From assembly GCA_963691705.1 (NCBI GenBank), contig OY829540.1:44304158-44368157 (forward strand): 64,000 nucleotides of DNA, given 5' to 3'. The number at the start of each line of letters is the position of its first letter. Position 1 is the stretch's first letter. Of this stretch, positions 11,680 through 22,616 are shown piece after piece. Source of the DNA: Viola odorata. Its lineage: Eukaryota > Streptophyta > Magnoliopsida > Malpighiales > Violaceae. The notes under the pieces were generated by a model. The model was given only the letters and a program-made list of their open reading frames with translations. It was not told the DNA's origin and searched no databases. The position numbers were made by a program, and so were the translations under genes.

Positions 11680-13789
11680 GTCAACTGCAGATACCGGTTA
11701 TCACTGTACTATGCGTATTGAGTTGAGGAAGTGAGAAGTCCAGATGTTCACAGAACTACACATTGCTTGTCGCTGCTTTGCCCTGGTTATCCTGCATGGA
11801 CATCATTTATTTGTACTTTGCCGCCAGCTGGATTGTTTCTTTCTGATGTAGACGGTTGATAATTAAACATTGGTAATTCATGTACTGTTTACATATTTCA
11901 AATATGTTTCAATGTCTAGGTTTCCCCTAGTTCTACCTTTTTAATTACTGTTATTTTAATGATAAATAATTATTTGTTAATTCTGATTTTATTTGTTTTT
12001 TGTTTCCATTTGTGGACCATCATTGCAGAAAAAGGAAGATTTTAATTCGACAAATCGGTGCTCTAAGAAGCTGTTTGGTGTCAAAATTTGAGAAAATTTC
12101 AATTCATTTAAATTGAAATTCGAGCAAATTTAGTGTTTGCTATATTTATTTTAAACGAATTCAATTCTTACAGAATTGAACTATCAAAATTAATAAAAAA
12201 TAGAATTCATGCCAAAATAGGTATAATTGTTAAAAGAATTCATTTAATTTTTTAATAATTAATTAGTTAATTACTTAAAAGTTCCCGTCTGTTAGTTAAT
12301 TAATTAGTTAATTATTTAAAACTGATTCAGGCAAAGGAAACACAACAGCGGCACGACAACGGTGCAACAGCGCCAGAGAAAAGAACTCTGCAGTGGCGAG
12401 AGAGAACACGAGAGAGAAGAGATCGCGAGGGAGAAGGTCCATTTCAGCATCTCTAAGTTTGTCGACGGAAAGCCTAAGAAACTCAATATGTGCTTCTCTC
12501 ATCTATCCTTTATCTCGTAGATCTTACAGTTTTGACGCGTTGGGTTATCACGTTTCCGTTGATTCTTTTGGTTTGATTGCTTATTTTGTTTCGATTGAAA
12601 GATTGATGATATGGGGTCAACTATATGAATTAGGTTTGAATTAGGTTTTTAAAGTGGATTTATGACTTTGTGTTTTGAAATTCATAGACCCAAATGAATG
12701 ACAGAACATAAAGAAAATTATGAGAAATTTGTCTAAGAATCCTATCAATTAGTTTATTATGAGTAGGTTTTGTTTTCTCAGATGAACCCAACTATTAGTG
12801 AGAAGTATTTTTCATGAGGTTAAGGATAGTGGCTCGGTAGCAGATTAGTACTAAATAGCACTTTGGAAGTGATTGGTGTTGTTATTAACTTCAATGAAGA
12901 AAAATTGTACCAGTAGAGGTAGGTGGATTCTGTATAGGGATTGAAGCAGTGGTTGCAATAAATTAACTTGGGCATAATTAAGTTGACAAATGATCTGAGT
13001 AATCAACTAATTGAGACCTGTTATATTTACACCCTACCCGAACTCTCTCTTAACCATTGGTAATGTGGAATTTTCTATTTCTGAAAGAAGTTAAAGTTGT
13101 ATGCAGTGGCCCTCTGGCTGCTAGCATAGTATTTACTGTAGGCCTGGTGGTGCAGGATGGCATTGCAATGATAGCAACTGAGCGTATGCCATTTCATAAG
13201 ATTGTAGGAGTAGTAAATTATGTTAACTTTGGATTCCATTAACCAACCTGACTTTATTAGCTCTACTAAATTAGAAGTATTCATTGTTCTTGGTGGGTTC
13301 TAGTTAGCATTTTGTTAGTAGCCCAGCCCATGTTGAAAGACTAGGGGCTTTCAAACTTGTAGTTCATGGGCTTTGAAATGAAAACTCTGTATTTACGTTT
13401 TTGTGGTGAACTAATTTGACTCATTGTAAAAGTTCATATATATCGCAAAATTAAAATTTTCTTCTATTATTCATTAATTTTTATTTTTATTCCTTATTTA
13501 TTCAACTTGTCCTCCCTAAAAGCTTAGGTTCAGTTTTTTGACATTGATTAAAGATAAATAAATATTTAATCACTTCACTGTAAAATTTGATATATAAATT
13601 AAAGGTGCATGAATCTTTTACCACTGAATATCGATAAAGTGTGAGTTAATGCTACTAATAGTTATATCAATCTATTTGTATGCATATCAATTTTTGTTAC
13701 ATTTTTTAAGATTTTTTTATTTATATAGAAATTACAAGTTAAAATAATCGAAACTAATTTTTTTTTTTACTTTGGAAGAAGTGTCATCC
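11680..13789. other. Gene-poor stretch after the PP2C relic
   Basis: I see no supportable gene. 11680-11900 looks like the 3' untranslated remains of the PP2C gene. 12050-12330 is AT-rich with AATTCAATT and TTAATTAATTAG repeats. 12340-12640 is purine-rich (GAGAGA) and contains an 83-codon plus frame without recognised homology. The rest is AT-rich filler up to the copia target site at 13790. Confidence 0.6.
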
Positions 13790-13794
13790 AACCT

Positions 13795-13922
13795 TGTTAG
13801 GACACATATTCTTCTGTTCGTATCTTGTATATTGGGCCTATTGGGCCCAAAGTTAGCTTGTATATATACTCATGTATTACTGATTAATGAAGAGAGGAAA
13901 ACCTATTTCCCTAAACTTAACA
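13795..13922 (+). repeat. 5' LTR of the copia element
   Basis: 128-bp LTR with the TATA-like TTGTATATATACTC at about 13858-13871. It is followed immediately by the primer-binding site. Confidence 0.93.
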
Positions 13923-14073
13923 TGGTAGCGGAGCCAAGCCGCCTAGCAAACCTACTCTCTTCACATTGATTCGCCTACTGCGATCGACAAACCTACCCTC
14001 TTCCCGTTGATCCGCCTACTGCGATTGACGTAGCTTCAGCGATTTGCCTACTGCAATCGCCTTTAACCCCGAC

Positions 14074-17000
14074 ATGGCCGGCGCAGACAGAAACCAAACC
14101 CAACCTCCCGAAGATAGAACTCAATCTCTCTTCTACCTCTCTTCGGGTGATCAACCTGGAAATGTTATCACCAACATAGTTCTAAAGGGCGATAACTTTG
14201 TTGCATGGTCGAGAGCGATCACGCTAGCTCTCAAATCGCGCCGCAAATTTGGATTCATTGATGGTTCAATCAAGAAGCCCACCGATGCGATGAAGATCTC
14301 GGATTGGGAAACTGTGAACTCCATGATTATTTCATGGCTCACTAGAACGATGGATGCTAGAGTTACCGCGTCCATCCCGTATCATGAAGAAGCTCGACCT
14401 TTGTGGCTTTTTTTGGAGCGCAAGTACATGAAGGCCAACGGTCCACGGATTCAGCAGCTGCGCGCTTCCATCACACTGTGCAAACAATCAAAGGGCGAGT
14501 CGATAGATGACTACTACAATCGGTTAGTTGCTCTTTGGGATGAATTGACTCGGCTGAAACCCCTACCCACCTGCCTTTGCGGACTCTGTACCTGCGATCT
14601 CTTCGCGAAGCTTGCTAATGAGCAAGATGAGGCATATTTCCATCAATTTCTAATTGGAGTTGATGATGATCTCTACTCCGCAGTGCGCATCAATTTGCTT
14701 TCCTAGAAGCCTCAGCCACCTCTCTATGAAGCCTATCAAGCATTTGTTCAGGAAGAAAACTCTCGTCACATCGCTCGCGAGAAGGTAATTGAGCAGGAAG
14801 TTCACGCATTCGCGTTGAGGGCTAATCACTCTCGGCTGCCATCGGACCGTGTAGATTGGTCCAAGCTCTTATATTCTCACTGCAAGCAGAAAGGACATGA
14901 TACTACCTCCTGTTTTAAGATACACGGTTACCCTGACTGGTGGGCTGACCGTAACAGAGTGAGCGGGTCTGGCCGTGGAACTCCCGTCACACCTACCACC
15001 GCAAATGCTGCCTCTCCTGGTCCCTTTCCTGCAACGCCAGCCCGTGCCCATGCAGTCACGGAACTGGGTGATTCCCCATTTGTTGATCTTAGCCAAGCCC
15101 AAGCGAAGTCACTACTGCACTTCCTGAAACATAAGAGTCAGGATGGGGATCGTATGACGGGTGAGCTATTTATTTTATCTTGGATTATTGATTCTGGCGC
15201 TTCTCATCATGTGACAGGAAACCTGGACTGTCTCGTCGATGTCGTACAGATGGATGCTCGCTTGGTTGGGTTACCGAATGGTCAATGTGTTGTGGCCACG
15301 TTGAAGGGTTCCGTCCTTCTTCCAAGTGGCATAACCCTTATCAATATTTTATTTGTTCCACAGCTTAACTGCAGTTTGATTTCGGTGACACAATTGATTG
15401 ATGATTCTAACTGTTTTATCACATTCACTGCTACTTTGTGTGCTATACAGGACCATCATTCGGGGAGCCTGATTGGGGCGGGTGAGCGACGGGATGGACT
15501 CTACTATTTTCGTGGCGTTCCTACAGTGCATGCAGTAACGGTACCGGAGTTGACAGAGTTTGAGTTGTGGCATCGTCGTCTTGGTCATCCTTTTGAGAAG
15601 ATTGTCAAATTAGTGCCTGCTTTACAGTCTAGTAGTAGTAGTTCTCAGCCGTCCAGCGACACTTAGTTTGTCCAAAAGCTAAGCAAAAGCGTAGCTGTTT
15701 TCCTGTTAGTAACAGTAGAGCTAGTAGAAAATTAGATTTGATACACTGTGATTTGTAGGGACCACATTCAGTTCCTTCTTCCTGTGATGCTATTTATTTT
15801 TTGACTATTGTTGATGACTTTTCAAGGGCTGTTTGGATTTATTTATTAAGAAACAAGACGGAAGTCTCTAGAGCCTTTCGCTCTTTCTTTGCAATGATTG
15901 AACGGCAGTTTGCCACCACTGTTAAAACTGTGCGTAGTGACAACGGTACTGAGTTCAAATGCATGCTTGACTATTTTGATGAGCAGGGGATCTTATTTCA
16001 GACCTCTTGTGTTGGTACTCCGCAGGAGAATGGTCGCGTTGAGAGAAAACATCAACACATTTTGAATATAGGTCACGCCTTGATGTTTCAAGCGAATTTA
16101 CCCATTCTCTTTGGGGGGTAATGTGTTCTTGCTGCAGTACACTTGATCAATAGAACTTCCTCTACCCTCCTTGACAATAAGTCTCCATTTGAACTGCTAC
16201 ATGAGGATCTACCTAATCTATATGACCTACGGGTGTTCGGTTGCTTCAGTTTTGTCCATGATCAACGTTCCCGACAAGGTAAATTCACCCCTCGCAGTCG
16301 GCGCTGCATCTTTGTTAGGTATCCTAACGGTAAGAAAGGGTGGAAGTTTTATGATCTGGACACTGGAGACTTTCTTATTTCCAGGGATGTAGTGTTCCAT
16401 GAAAATGAATTCCCTTTTATCAACGGGAATTCGACCGCCTCACCTGCTGCTTTGCCTTCTGTCATGGATGTTGTCACGGTCAATGAAGACCCCCCGGACA
16501 GTTTGGATCCGGTTGTGAAGGACGTTGTGTTCCCTCCCCCTGTCGACGAGGAGGTGCCACCAATGGAGCCTGCTGGTGCGCTCTCGGCTTCACCATCGGC
16601 TGGCCTGGCTGCTGCTGAGTCCTCCGATGCACCTTTACTAGGTCGCGGCTTCCGAGAGAAACATTCCTCAGGTTGGTTGTCTGATTATGTTATGCACACT
16701 GTACCGAATATGAGTCCATCTCCGTCTTCCTCGCAGCCATTCAGCTCCTCAAGTACTCCTTATCCTATAACACCATTTGTGAATTGTGATAACCTATCTT
16801 TGCACCATCGTACCTTTCTCGCAGCTGTCATTGCTGGTGTTGAACCATGCTCTTTTCGTGCGGCCATGCAAGATGCAGGCTGGCGCGAAGCCATGCATAA
16901 AGAAATCGACGCATTGGAGGCCAATGAGACATGGGTGGTGGAGGAGTTGTCGCCTGGGAAGAAGGCACTCGGTTGCAAGTGGGTGTATAAAATCAAATAT

Positions 17001-18377
17001 CATGCAGATGGTTCAGTTGAACGCCTTAAGGCACGCCTGGTCATCTTCGGTAACCATCAGGTGGAAGGCATTGATTACAACGAAACATTTGCTCCGTTTG
17101 CCAAGATGGTCACGGTTAGAACTTTTCTAGCTGTTGCGGCTGCTAAGCGTTGGGAGTTACACCAGATGGATGTTCACAACGCTTTCCTTCACGGCGATCT
17201 TCATGAAGAAGTGTATATGAAAATACCCCATGGTTTTGGATCTGACACCCCCAACAAGGTTTGTCACCTGACCAAGTCCCTGTACGGCCTGCGTCAGGCA
17301 CCGAGATGTTGGTTTGCCAAGTTAGCGGCTTCTTTGAATAAATATGGCTTTCTCCAGTCGTATTCAGACTACTCTCTCTTCACTCTACGGCAAGACACAG
17401 TGCTCCTCAACGTCCTTGTGTACGTTGATGATCTGATTATCTCCGGTCATGACTCTTCCGCTATTTTTGCTTTTAAAACATATTTGAGCACCTGTTTTCA
17501 CATGAAGGATTTGGGGTGCCTACAATACTTCTTGGGCATTGAGGTTACTCACGGTCCGGCGGGGATTTTTCTCTATCAACGGAAGTACACACTTGACATT
17601 GTCACGAAAGCAGGCCTTCTCGGCGCCAAACCGGCTGACTTTCCAATGGACCAAAATCACTCTTTGGCACTTGCCGCAGGTGCTGTTCTTGATGACCCGG
17701 AACAGTTCCGTCGTCTCGTTGGTCGCCTCATTTATCTCTCTTTTACCCGACCAGATTTGACATACTCTGTTCACATTCTTGCTCAGTTCATGACCGCCCC
17801 GCGCCAAGAGCATTGGGATGCTGCGTTGCGTGTTGTGCGGTATTTAAAAGGGAGTCCAGGCCAAGGTGTCTTACTCACCTCCTCTTGCGATCTATCCTTG
17901 ACAGGCTGGTGTGACTCTGATTGGGCGAGCTACCCTCTCTCTCGTCGTTCGCTCACTGGTTGGATCGTCTTCCTCGGCACTTCTCCCGTCTCTTGGAAGA
18001 CAAAGAAGCAGGACACAGTCTCCCGGTCCTCAGCTGAAGCTGAGTATCGTTCCCTAGCATCCATCACATGTGAGTTGAAATGGTTAAAGACTCTCCTCCA
18101 GTGTCTCGGTGTTGATCATCCGCGTACAATGGATGTCTTTTGTGATAGTAAGTCAGCTCTCCACATAGCCCAAAATCCAGTTCTTCACGAGCGTACGAAG
18201 CACATTGAGATTGATTGTCATTTTATTCGTGACGCGGTCACAGATGGGATTGTAGCACCTCACTACGTGTCCACAACGGAGCAGCTTGCTGACATCTTCA
18301 CCAAGGCGTTAGGCAAGAGGCAATTCTTATATCTTCTTCGCAAGTTGGGCATTCATGATCTCCATGCTCCAACTTGA
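14074..18377 (+). pseudogene. Copia Gag-Pol polyprotein, disabled
   Basis: The first ATG of the frame is at 14074. Gag core (GDNFVAWSRAITLALKSR) runs to about 14700; the zinc knuckle reads YSHCKQKGHDTTSC with the first ligand Cys changed to Tyr. Protease WIIDSGASHHVTG is at about 15180; the pre-integrase motif WHRRLGHP near 15567; integrase follows with VDDFSRAVW, VRSDNGTEF and GTPQENGRVERKH. From 16143 the frame is open through RT (MDVHNAFLHGDL, LYGLRQAP, YVDDLIIS) and RNase H, ending in the copia signature ADIFTKALGK. Lesions: TAG at 14704, a frameshift near 15660, TAG at 15756 and TAA at 16119. The remaining open segment starts inside integrase, so no complete polyprotein can form. Confidence 0.94.
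16143..18377 (+). other. Open C-terminal segment of copia Pol (integrase tail, RT, RNase H)
   Basis: A continuous 744-codon stretch after the last stop of the damaged polyprotein. It keeps the integrase C-terminal region (VFGCFSFVHDQRSRQGKF), an RVT_2-type reverse transcriptase with the YVDD active site at about 17420, and RNase H with WCDSDWA and SSAEAEYRSL. It has no start of its own and depends on upstream Gag-Pol translation, so I read it as the undamaged part of a dead polyprotein. Confidence 0.88.
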
Positions 18378-18384
18378 GGGGGGG

Positions 18385-18514
18385 TGTTAGGACACATATA
18401 TTCTTCTGTTCGTATCTTGTATATTGGGCCTATTGGGCCCAAAGTTAGCTTGTATATATACTCATGTATTACTGATTAATGAAGAGAGGAAAACCTATTT
18501 CCCTAAACTTAACA
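18385..18514 (+). repeat. 3' LTR of the copia element
   Basis: 130-bp LTR, identical to the 5' copy apart from a 2-bp AT length difference near the start; followed by AACCT, the second half of the target duplication. Confidence 0.93.
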
Positions 18515-18779
18515 AACCTATTGGCTCATTGGTTTTTTTTACCTTCCTTAGGCTTTGCTTGATTGAGCGTGCACAATCTGCCGGAGAACACGTCGTTTAT
18601 GCGATCACACGTCCCACGAAATAACCTACTGCTCCTTGAAATGACAAACCGTATGTTACGACGATTGGAAGGAACAAAAAGTAGAAATAGAAGCAGACTG
18701 AAATTCTTCGCTCTCACACGGTACTTCCCTCGTCTCCTCCTTCTGCGACTCTTTCCTCTGATCCCTACCTTACCTCCCC

Positions 18780-18979
18780 TCTCTCTCTCTCGGTACGCAA
18801 TATTATTCTCTTGTTTACGATTCAGTCAATCTATTGCTATTTATTTATCCGATGATCGACCATGGATTGATTGCTTATTTGATTGATTGATTGTTCGATT
18901 AACTACCCTTTTGTGCACGCGGTTGTGTTTCAGAGTGTCGCCATGGCCAAGAGTTCTTTCAAGTTGGAGCATCCTCTGG
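18780..18979 (+). pseudogene. ATG8: 5' fragment of an autophagy ATG8 gene
   Basis: ATG8 is the ubiquitin-like protein conjugated to lipid on autophagosome membranes. A pyrimidine-rich leader ends in a donor at about 18792 (GTACGC), an acceptor lies at about 18932 (TTTCAG), and the coding exon 18943-18979 reads MAKSSFKLEHPL, the invariant plant ATG8 start, followed by a phase-1 donor (GTACGT). A 5'UTR intron and a tiny first coding exon fit the gene family. I found no second exon (expected RRQAEAARIREKY) anywhere up to the GEX1 gene at 22617. The gene is therefore truncated here, unless its first intron is exceptionally long and continues elsewhere. Confidence 0.72.
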
Positions 18980-18980
18980 G

Positions 18981-19927
18981 TACGTTTCTGGGTTTTGATT
19001 CACGAGTTTGATTGATAGATTAATTCTTGAGAAAACCCTAATTGCACTTTCGTTTCTCTTTTTCTTACTAAAATGAAATATTTCCTCAAGTATGTTCCCC
19101 TGTTTGTGTTGTAAGTTTAATTCTAATGTGTTCCAGTGATGCCTAATATTGGTTTAGGCCGAGTCTTAAGTACTGTTTCATGCATCAAATTGCTGCATCC
19201 TATCCGGCTGAATTCATGTTATGCCTTTTCTCGAGGTGGCTTAGTTTTTGTAATGGATGTTATCATCTAGCTGCTATGGAGGTTTCATTGTCATTAGACT
19301 GAGAACAATTTTTTGGTATACAACGAGAACAATTAAATAACAATTATTAGCAGTACATAGTTCATGACTGAAATATTGTTCCTTTTGATTAGTGTCTAAT
19401 TCTTATGGATGGATGGTATCTGATAATTTATGTTTTTTTAATGGCGAAAAATGTTCATGGTGGTGTACATGATTTCATTCATCATCCCATGACTCAACCC
19501 ATAATTTTATAAATGGGCAAATTTTAATTTAGGGGTATAATGGTCAAATAAGTAAAATGAAATCATTTCTTAGCATACCAAATAATGTGTTCATTTCAAT
19601 TCAATTAAAATTTTTAATTTTATATTGTTATACCAATCACTAGAGTTCATTCATATAGAGTTTTGTCCCCCTAACACCAAACACCATCTAATGAAATTTG
19701 GATTTATATAGAGTTTTGTCCCCCTAACACCAAAATAATACTTGAGAGATGAATGTTAGGGACGAATTTGAATTAAAAAAATAACTTAGGGGCTTAATTG
19801 TCCTTCTCTCAAAATAGTAATAATATAAAAGCAACCGTTTTGTTTTTTCACAATTAGAAAGAAAACGGTTACGTTGGTTCATGTGAATTGTTTCTTCTTC
19901 TCCTCCAAAATTCCTTTCACTCCAACA
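18981..19927. other. Non-coding stretch after the ATG8 exon
   Basis: Probably intron or flank of the ATG8 relic. It is AT-rich with no exon recognised. A short direct repeat, TAGAGTTTTGTCCCCCTAAC, occurs at about 19655 and again near 19707. Confidence 0.6.
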
Positions 19928-19935
19928 GTTCTTAT

Positions 19936-20592
19936 TAGAGGTGTCAATATGGGACCAAACCCGCGGTCTCGACCCGGACCCTGGAATTCGGGCCGGGTCT
20001 GGGACAAATTTCTGGTCCCGTTTTGAGTCGGGACCGGGTCTGGTCCTGACCCGAAAAATCCTAGGTCCAGCCGGGTCGGGCTCGGGTCTATCCGGGTCTG
20101 ACCCGAGACCCGGCTAATTATAGATGCCCTATTTTTTTTCCCTTTCGTTTCTTCATTTCACTTCTTCTTCTTCACTGTGCAGCCTGTCATAGCACACGAC
20201 ACCACCTCTCTCCGATCCACCCAATGCCAAACACCACAAACCCAAATCAACCCATCAATCAATCCAATCCAATCCTCATTTTTAATCCATACCAAAACAA
20301 AAGGAAAGAGAGGGAGAAAAGAAAAGAGAGCAGAGAAGGAAAAAAGGAAAGAGCAGAGAAGGAAAAAAGGAAAAGGAAAGAAATAAAAAAGAAGAAAAGA
20401 AAAAAAATGAGTGCACAAGAGAAATAGAAAAGAATAAGGAAAAAGGGTCTGGTCCCGGACCCAGCCCAGACCCGTCGGGTCAGGACCGGGATCAATTTCT
20501 GGTCCCATTTTTTGTCGGGACCGGGACTGGTCCCGACCCGGGTGTCTCAGGTCTGGTCAGGTCCGGCCCGTAGACCCGTTTTGACACCTCTA
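19936..20592. mobile_element. hAT-type MITE with 8-bp target duplication
   Basis: 657-bp element bounded by the inverted repeat TAGAGGTGTCAA / TTGACACCTCTA and by a perfect 8-bp duplication GTTCTTAT (19928-19935 and 20593-20600). The subterminal regions are rich in GGGTC/GACCC motifs in both orientations; the centre (20150-20440) is pyrimidine- then purine-rich and codes for nothing convincing. Ends and duplication length fit hAT. It differs in sequence from the CAGGGACGG-ended hAT family elsewhere in the window. Confidence 0.78.
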
Positions 20593-21003
20593 GTTCTTAT
20601 CGCTCCTCCTTCTCTCTCTCTACATATCTGCATCAGTCTTATAATTTTCGGTTATACCATTAAAGGTATGTTTTTTTTATAAATGTTTCTTTCTCCTAAG
20701 TATTCTCTTTTTAAACATGTGACTATTCTCGTTCGATTACTGTCGAGTTGTAATTGATATTTGATGATGCTTATAGTAATTATATTTTATGTTCTTTATT
20801 CATCTCCTCTTCACTTTTTTTCTCCTTTTTCCTTTTCTTTTTCATCACTAGAAATCCACTTTATAAGACAATTTTTTTGACTTAATACTATTTTTATATG
20901 ATCAATGTCCCTTTCATCCGATTTTCCTTATCCTTTTGCCAGTTTTCTTTTCTTCCACTCCAAGTTTCTGTCACTGTATATATATTTTGGAATTCTTTAA
21001 TGA

Positions 21004-22540
21004 AGGAAAAAACCCAAAATTAGTACCTGCAGTCTAATTGATTGACTTATTTCAGCCCTCTATTTTTTTTTTGTTGGATTACATCCTTCTACTCTAAAAT
21101 TTTGGTTCATTTCATCCCTCACCCTAACGCCATCCATTTTTTACATCAGTTTGCCTACGTGTCGTGCCACGTCAAGCGACACCTCACTGACTGTTGACGT
21201 GTCACGCCACATCATTCTTTTCTTTCTTTTTTTCTTTTCTTTCTTTTTCTTCTTCCTCCTCCGTCACCAAATTGGGCTGAAACCTTTCTAAACCTTTCTT
21301 TTTCTTCTTCCTCCTCCGTCTTATTTTTTCTTAATTAATCTACAAACTTGCATCTACATTTGCACATACTTTTATCCACCACCAACACTGCAACATATCT
21401 TCATATTCCTCACCCAATCAAAACACTTTCACTACCTGGCCTTGCCCTTACCACAACTACGCTAACTCTCTCATTACCAATTTTTGGTTTATCCCATTTC
21501 AATTCCACTGCAAATTATCCAAAGTGAAACAAATTTCAATCCTTTTAATTTGCAGAAACACCCCAATTTCAATCCTTTTAATTTTCAGAAACCAACCCTT
21601 TTAGCACGATTAAATCAAGAAACAATCAATTTGTGAAAAAACAAGAACGGATCCGGATTCGTTCATACAAAATCCAAATTCATTCATCATGACCCGGATT
21701 CGTTCATCACGACCCGGATCCGTTCATCACGAAACCTGACTCCGCACTAACCTCTCTGAAAAAAACCAATCCAAAAACCCTTGCCATATCAATTAAATCC
21801 AATTCTTCTCCGATTAAATCCAAATCACAACAACAAATTCAAATACCCTCTCCATCTCTTACTCCCTGCCAAAACCAAACATACCAAAATTTTTAGTTTC
21901 CACCTAAAATCAATCCAACCCGAACCCAGCCGAGATAAATCCCGACCACAATTTTCAGTTTCCACCTAAAATCAATCCAAAACCAATTACCCATACCAAC
22001 CAATTAATCCAAACTAGAACAGAAATAAAACAGAAAAGAATGGAGAGGGAGGCTGGTGGTGTTCTTCCACCATGGTAATATCGATGGTGATGAGAGACTG
22101 ACGAATACGAAGTGATAAGAAGTAAAGATATTTTTCATGTGTTGTTTTCGTTCGTGGTGAAGAGTTTGCAGAGAGAGAGAGAGAAAAAAAAGATGAAGTG
22201 AAGTGGCAGAAAAAGAAAAGGCTTTTAATTTTTTTCACCATTGTTTTCAATTTAGTTTTACAGGTACAGAGAATGAGAGATGAGAAATACCAAGGGAGAA
22301 ACGGCGTCGTTTCACGCAAAATTAGTTTCTGCCTACGTGGCGTGACACGTCAGCAGTAAGTGACGTGGCGCTTAACGTGGCATGACACGTAAGCAAACTG
22401 ACGGAAAAAATGGATGGCGTTAGTATGAGGGATGAAATGAACCAAAATTTTAGAGTGGAAGGATGTAATCCAACAAAAAAAAACAGAGGGCTGAAATAAG
22501 TCAATCAATTAGACTGCAGGTACTAATTTTGGATTTTTCC
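21004..22540. mobile_element. MULE with ~205-bp terminal inverted repeats
   Basis: Left arm 21005-21210 and right arm 22337-22540 are inverse complements with few differences, starting GGAAAAA and containing AGTACCTGCAGTCTAATTGA. Flanking 9-mers CTTTAATGA and CTTTAATTA match at 8 of 9 positions. These are Mutator-like traits. The interior (21211-22336) has no transposase. It holds CTT-rich tracts, two near-copies of CCGGATTCGTTCATCACGA around 21690-21730, and a minus-strand frame at 22319-22014 that I do not recognise. Confidence 0.78.
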
Positions 22541-22616
22541 CTTTAATTAACTAACTTCTCAATTCTGCTAATTTACAAAAATCCAGTGTTTTCTTGCAGA
22601 CAGCAGAGGAAGAACG

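Larger units (their letters stand above)
13795..18514 (+). mobile_element. Complete Ty1/copia retrotransposon, short LTRs
   Basis: Full-length copia element of 4720 bp. The LTRs are 13795-13922 and 18385-18514, starting TGTTAGGACACATAT and ending CCCTAAACTTAACA; the only difference I see is one extra AT in the second. The target duplication AACCT is perfect (13790-13794 and 18515-18519). The primer site TGGTAGCGGAGCC follows the first LTR directly, and a run of seven G (polypurine tract) precedes the second. Order gag, protease, integrase, RT, RNase H is copia-type. Insertion is recent by LTR identity, yet the coding region carries several disabling changes. Confidence 0.95.

Noticed and set aside
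12393..12644. 83-codon plus frame in the gap after the PP2C relic
   Set aside because: Purine-rich low-complexity start, no recognised family, no splice or promoter context that supports it.
13057..13242. Possible membrane-protein exon (61-codon plus frame with hydrophobic run)
   Set aside because: No family match, no neighbouring exons and no convincing splice sites.
20158..20508. 116-codon minus frame rich in Phe and Leu
   Set aside because: Translation of a purine-rich tract inside a hAT MITE; low complexity, not a membrane protein gene.
19001..22600. Search for the remaining ATG8 exons
   Set aside because: No sequence resembling the second or later ATG8 exons was seen on the plus strand; the region is occupied by a hAT MITE and a MULE.
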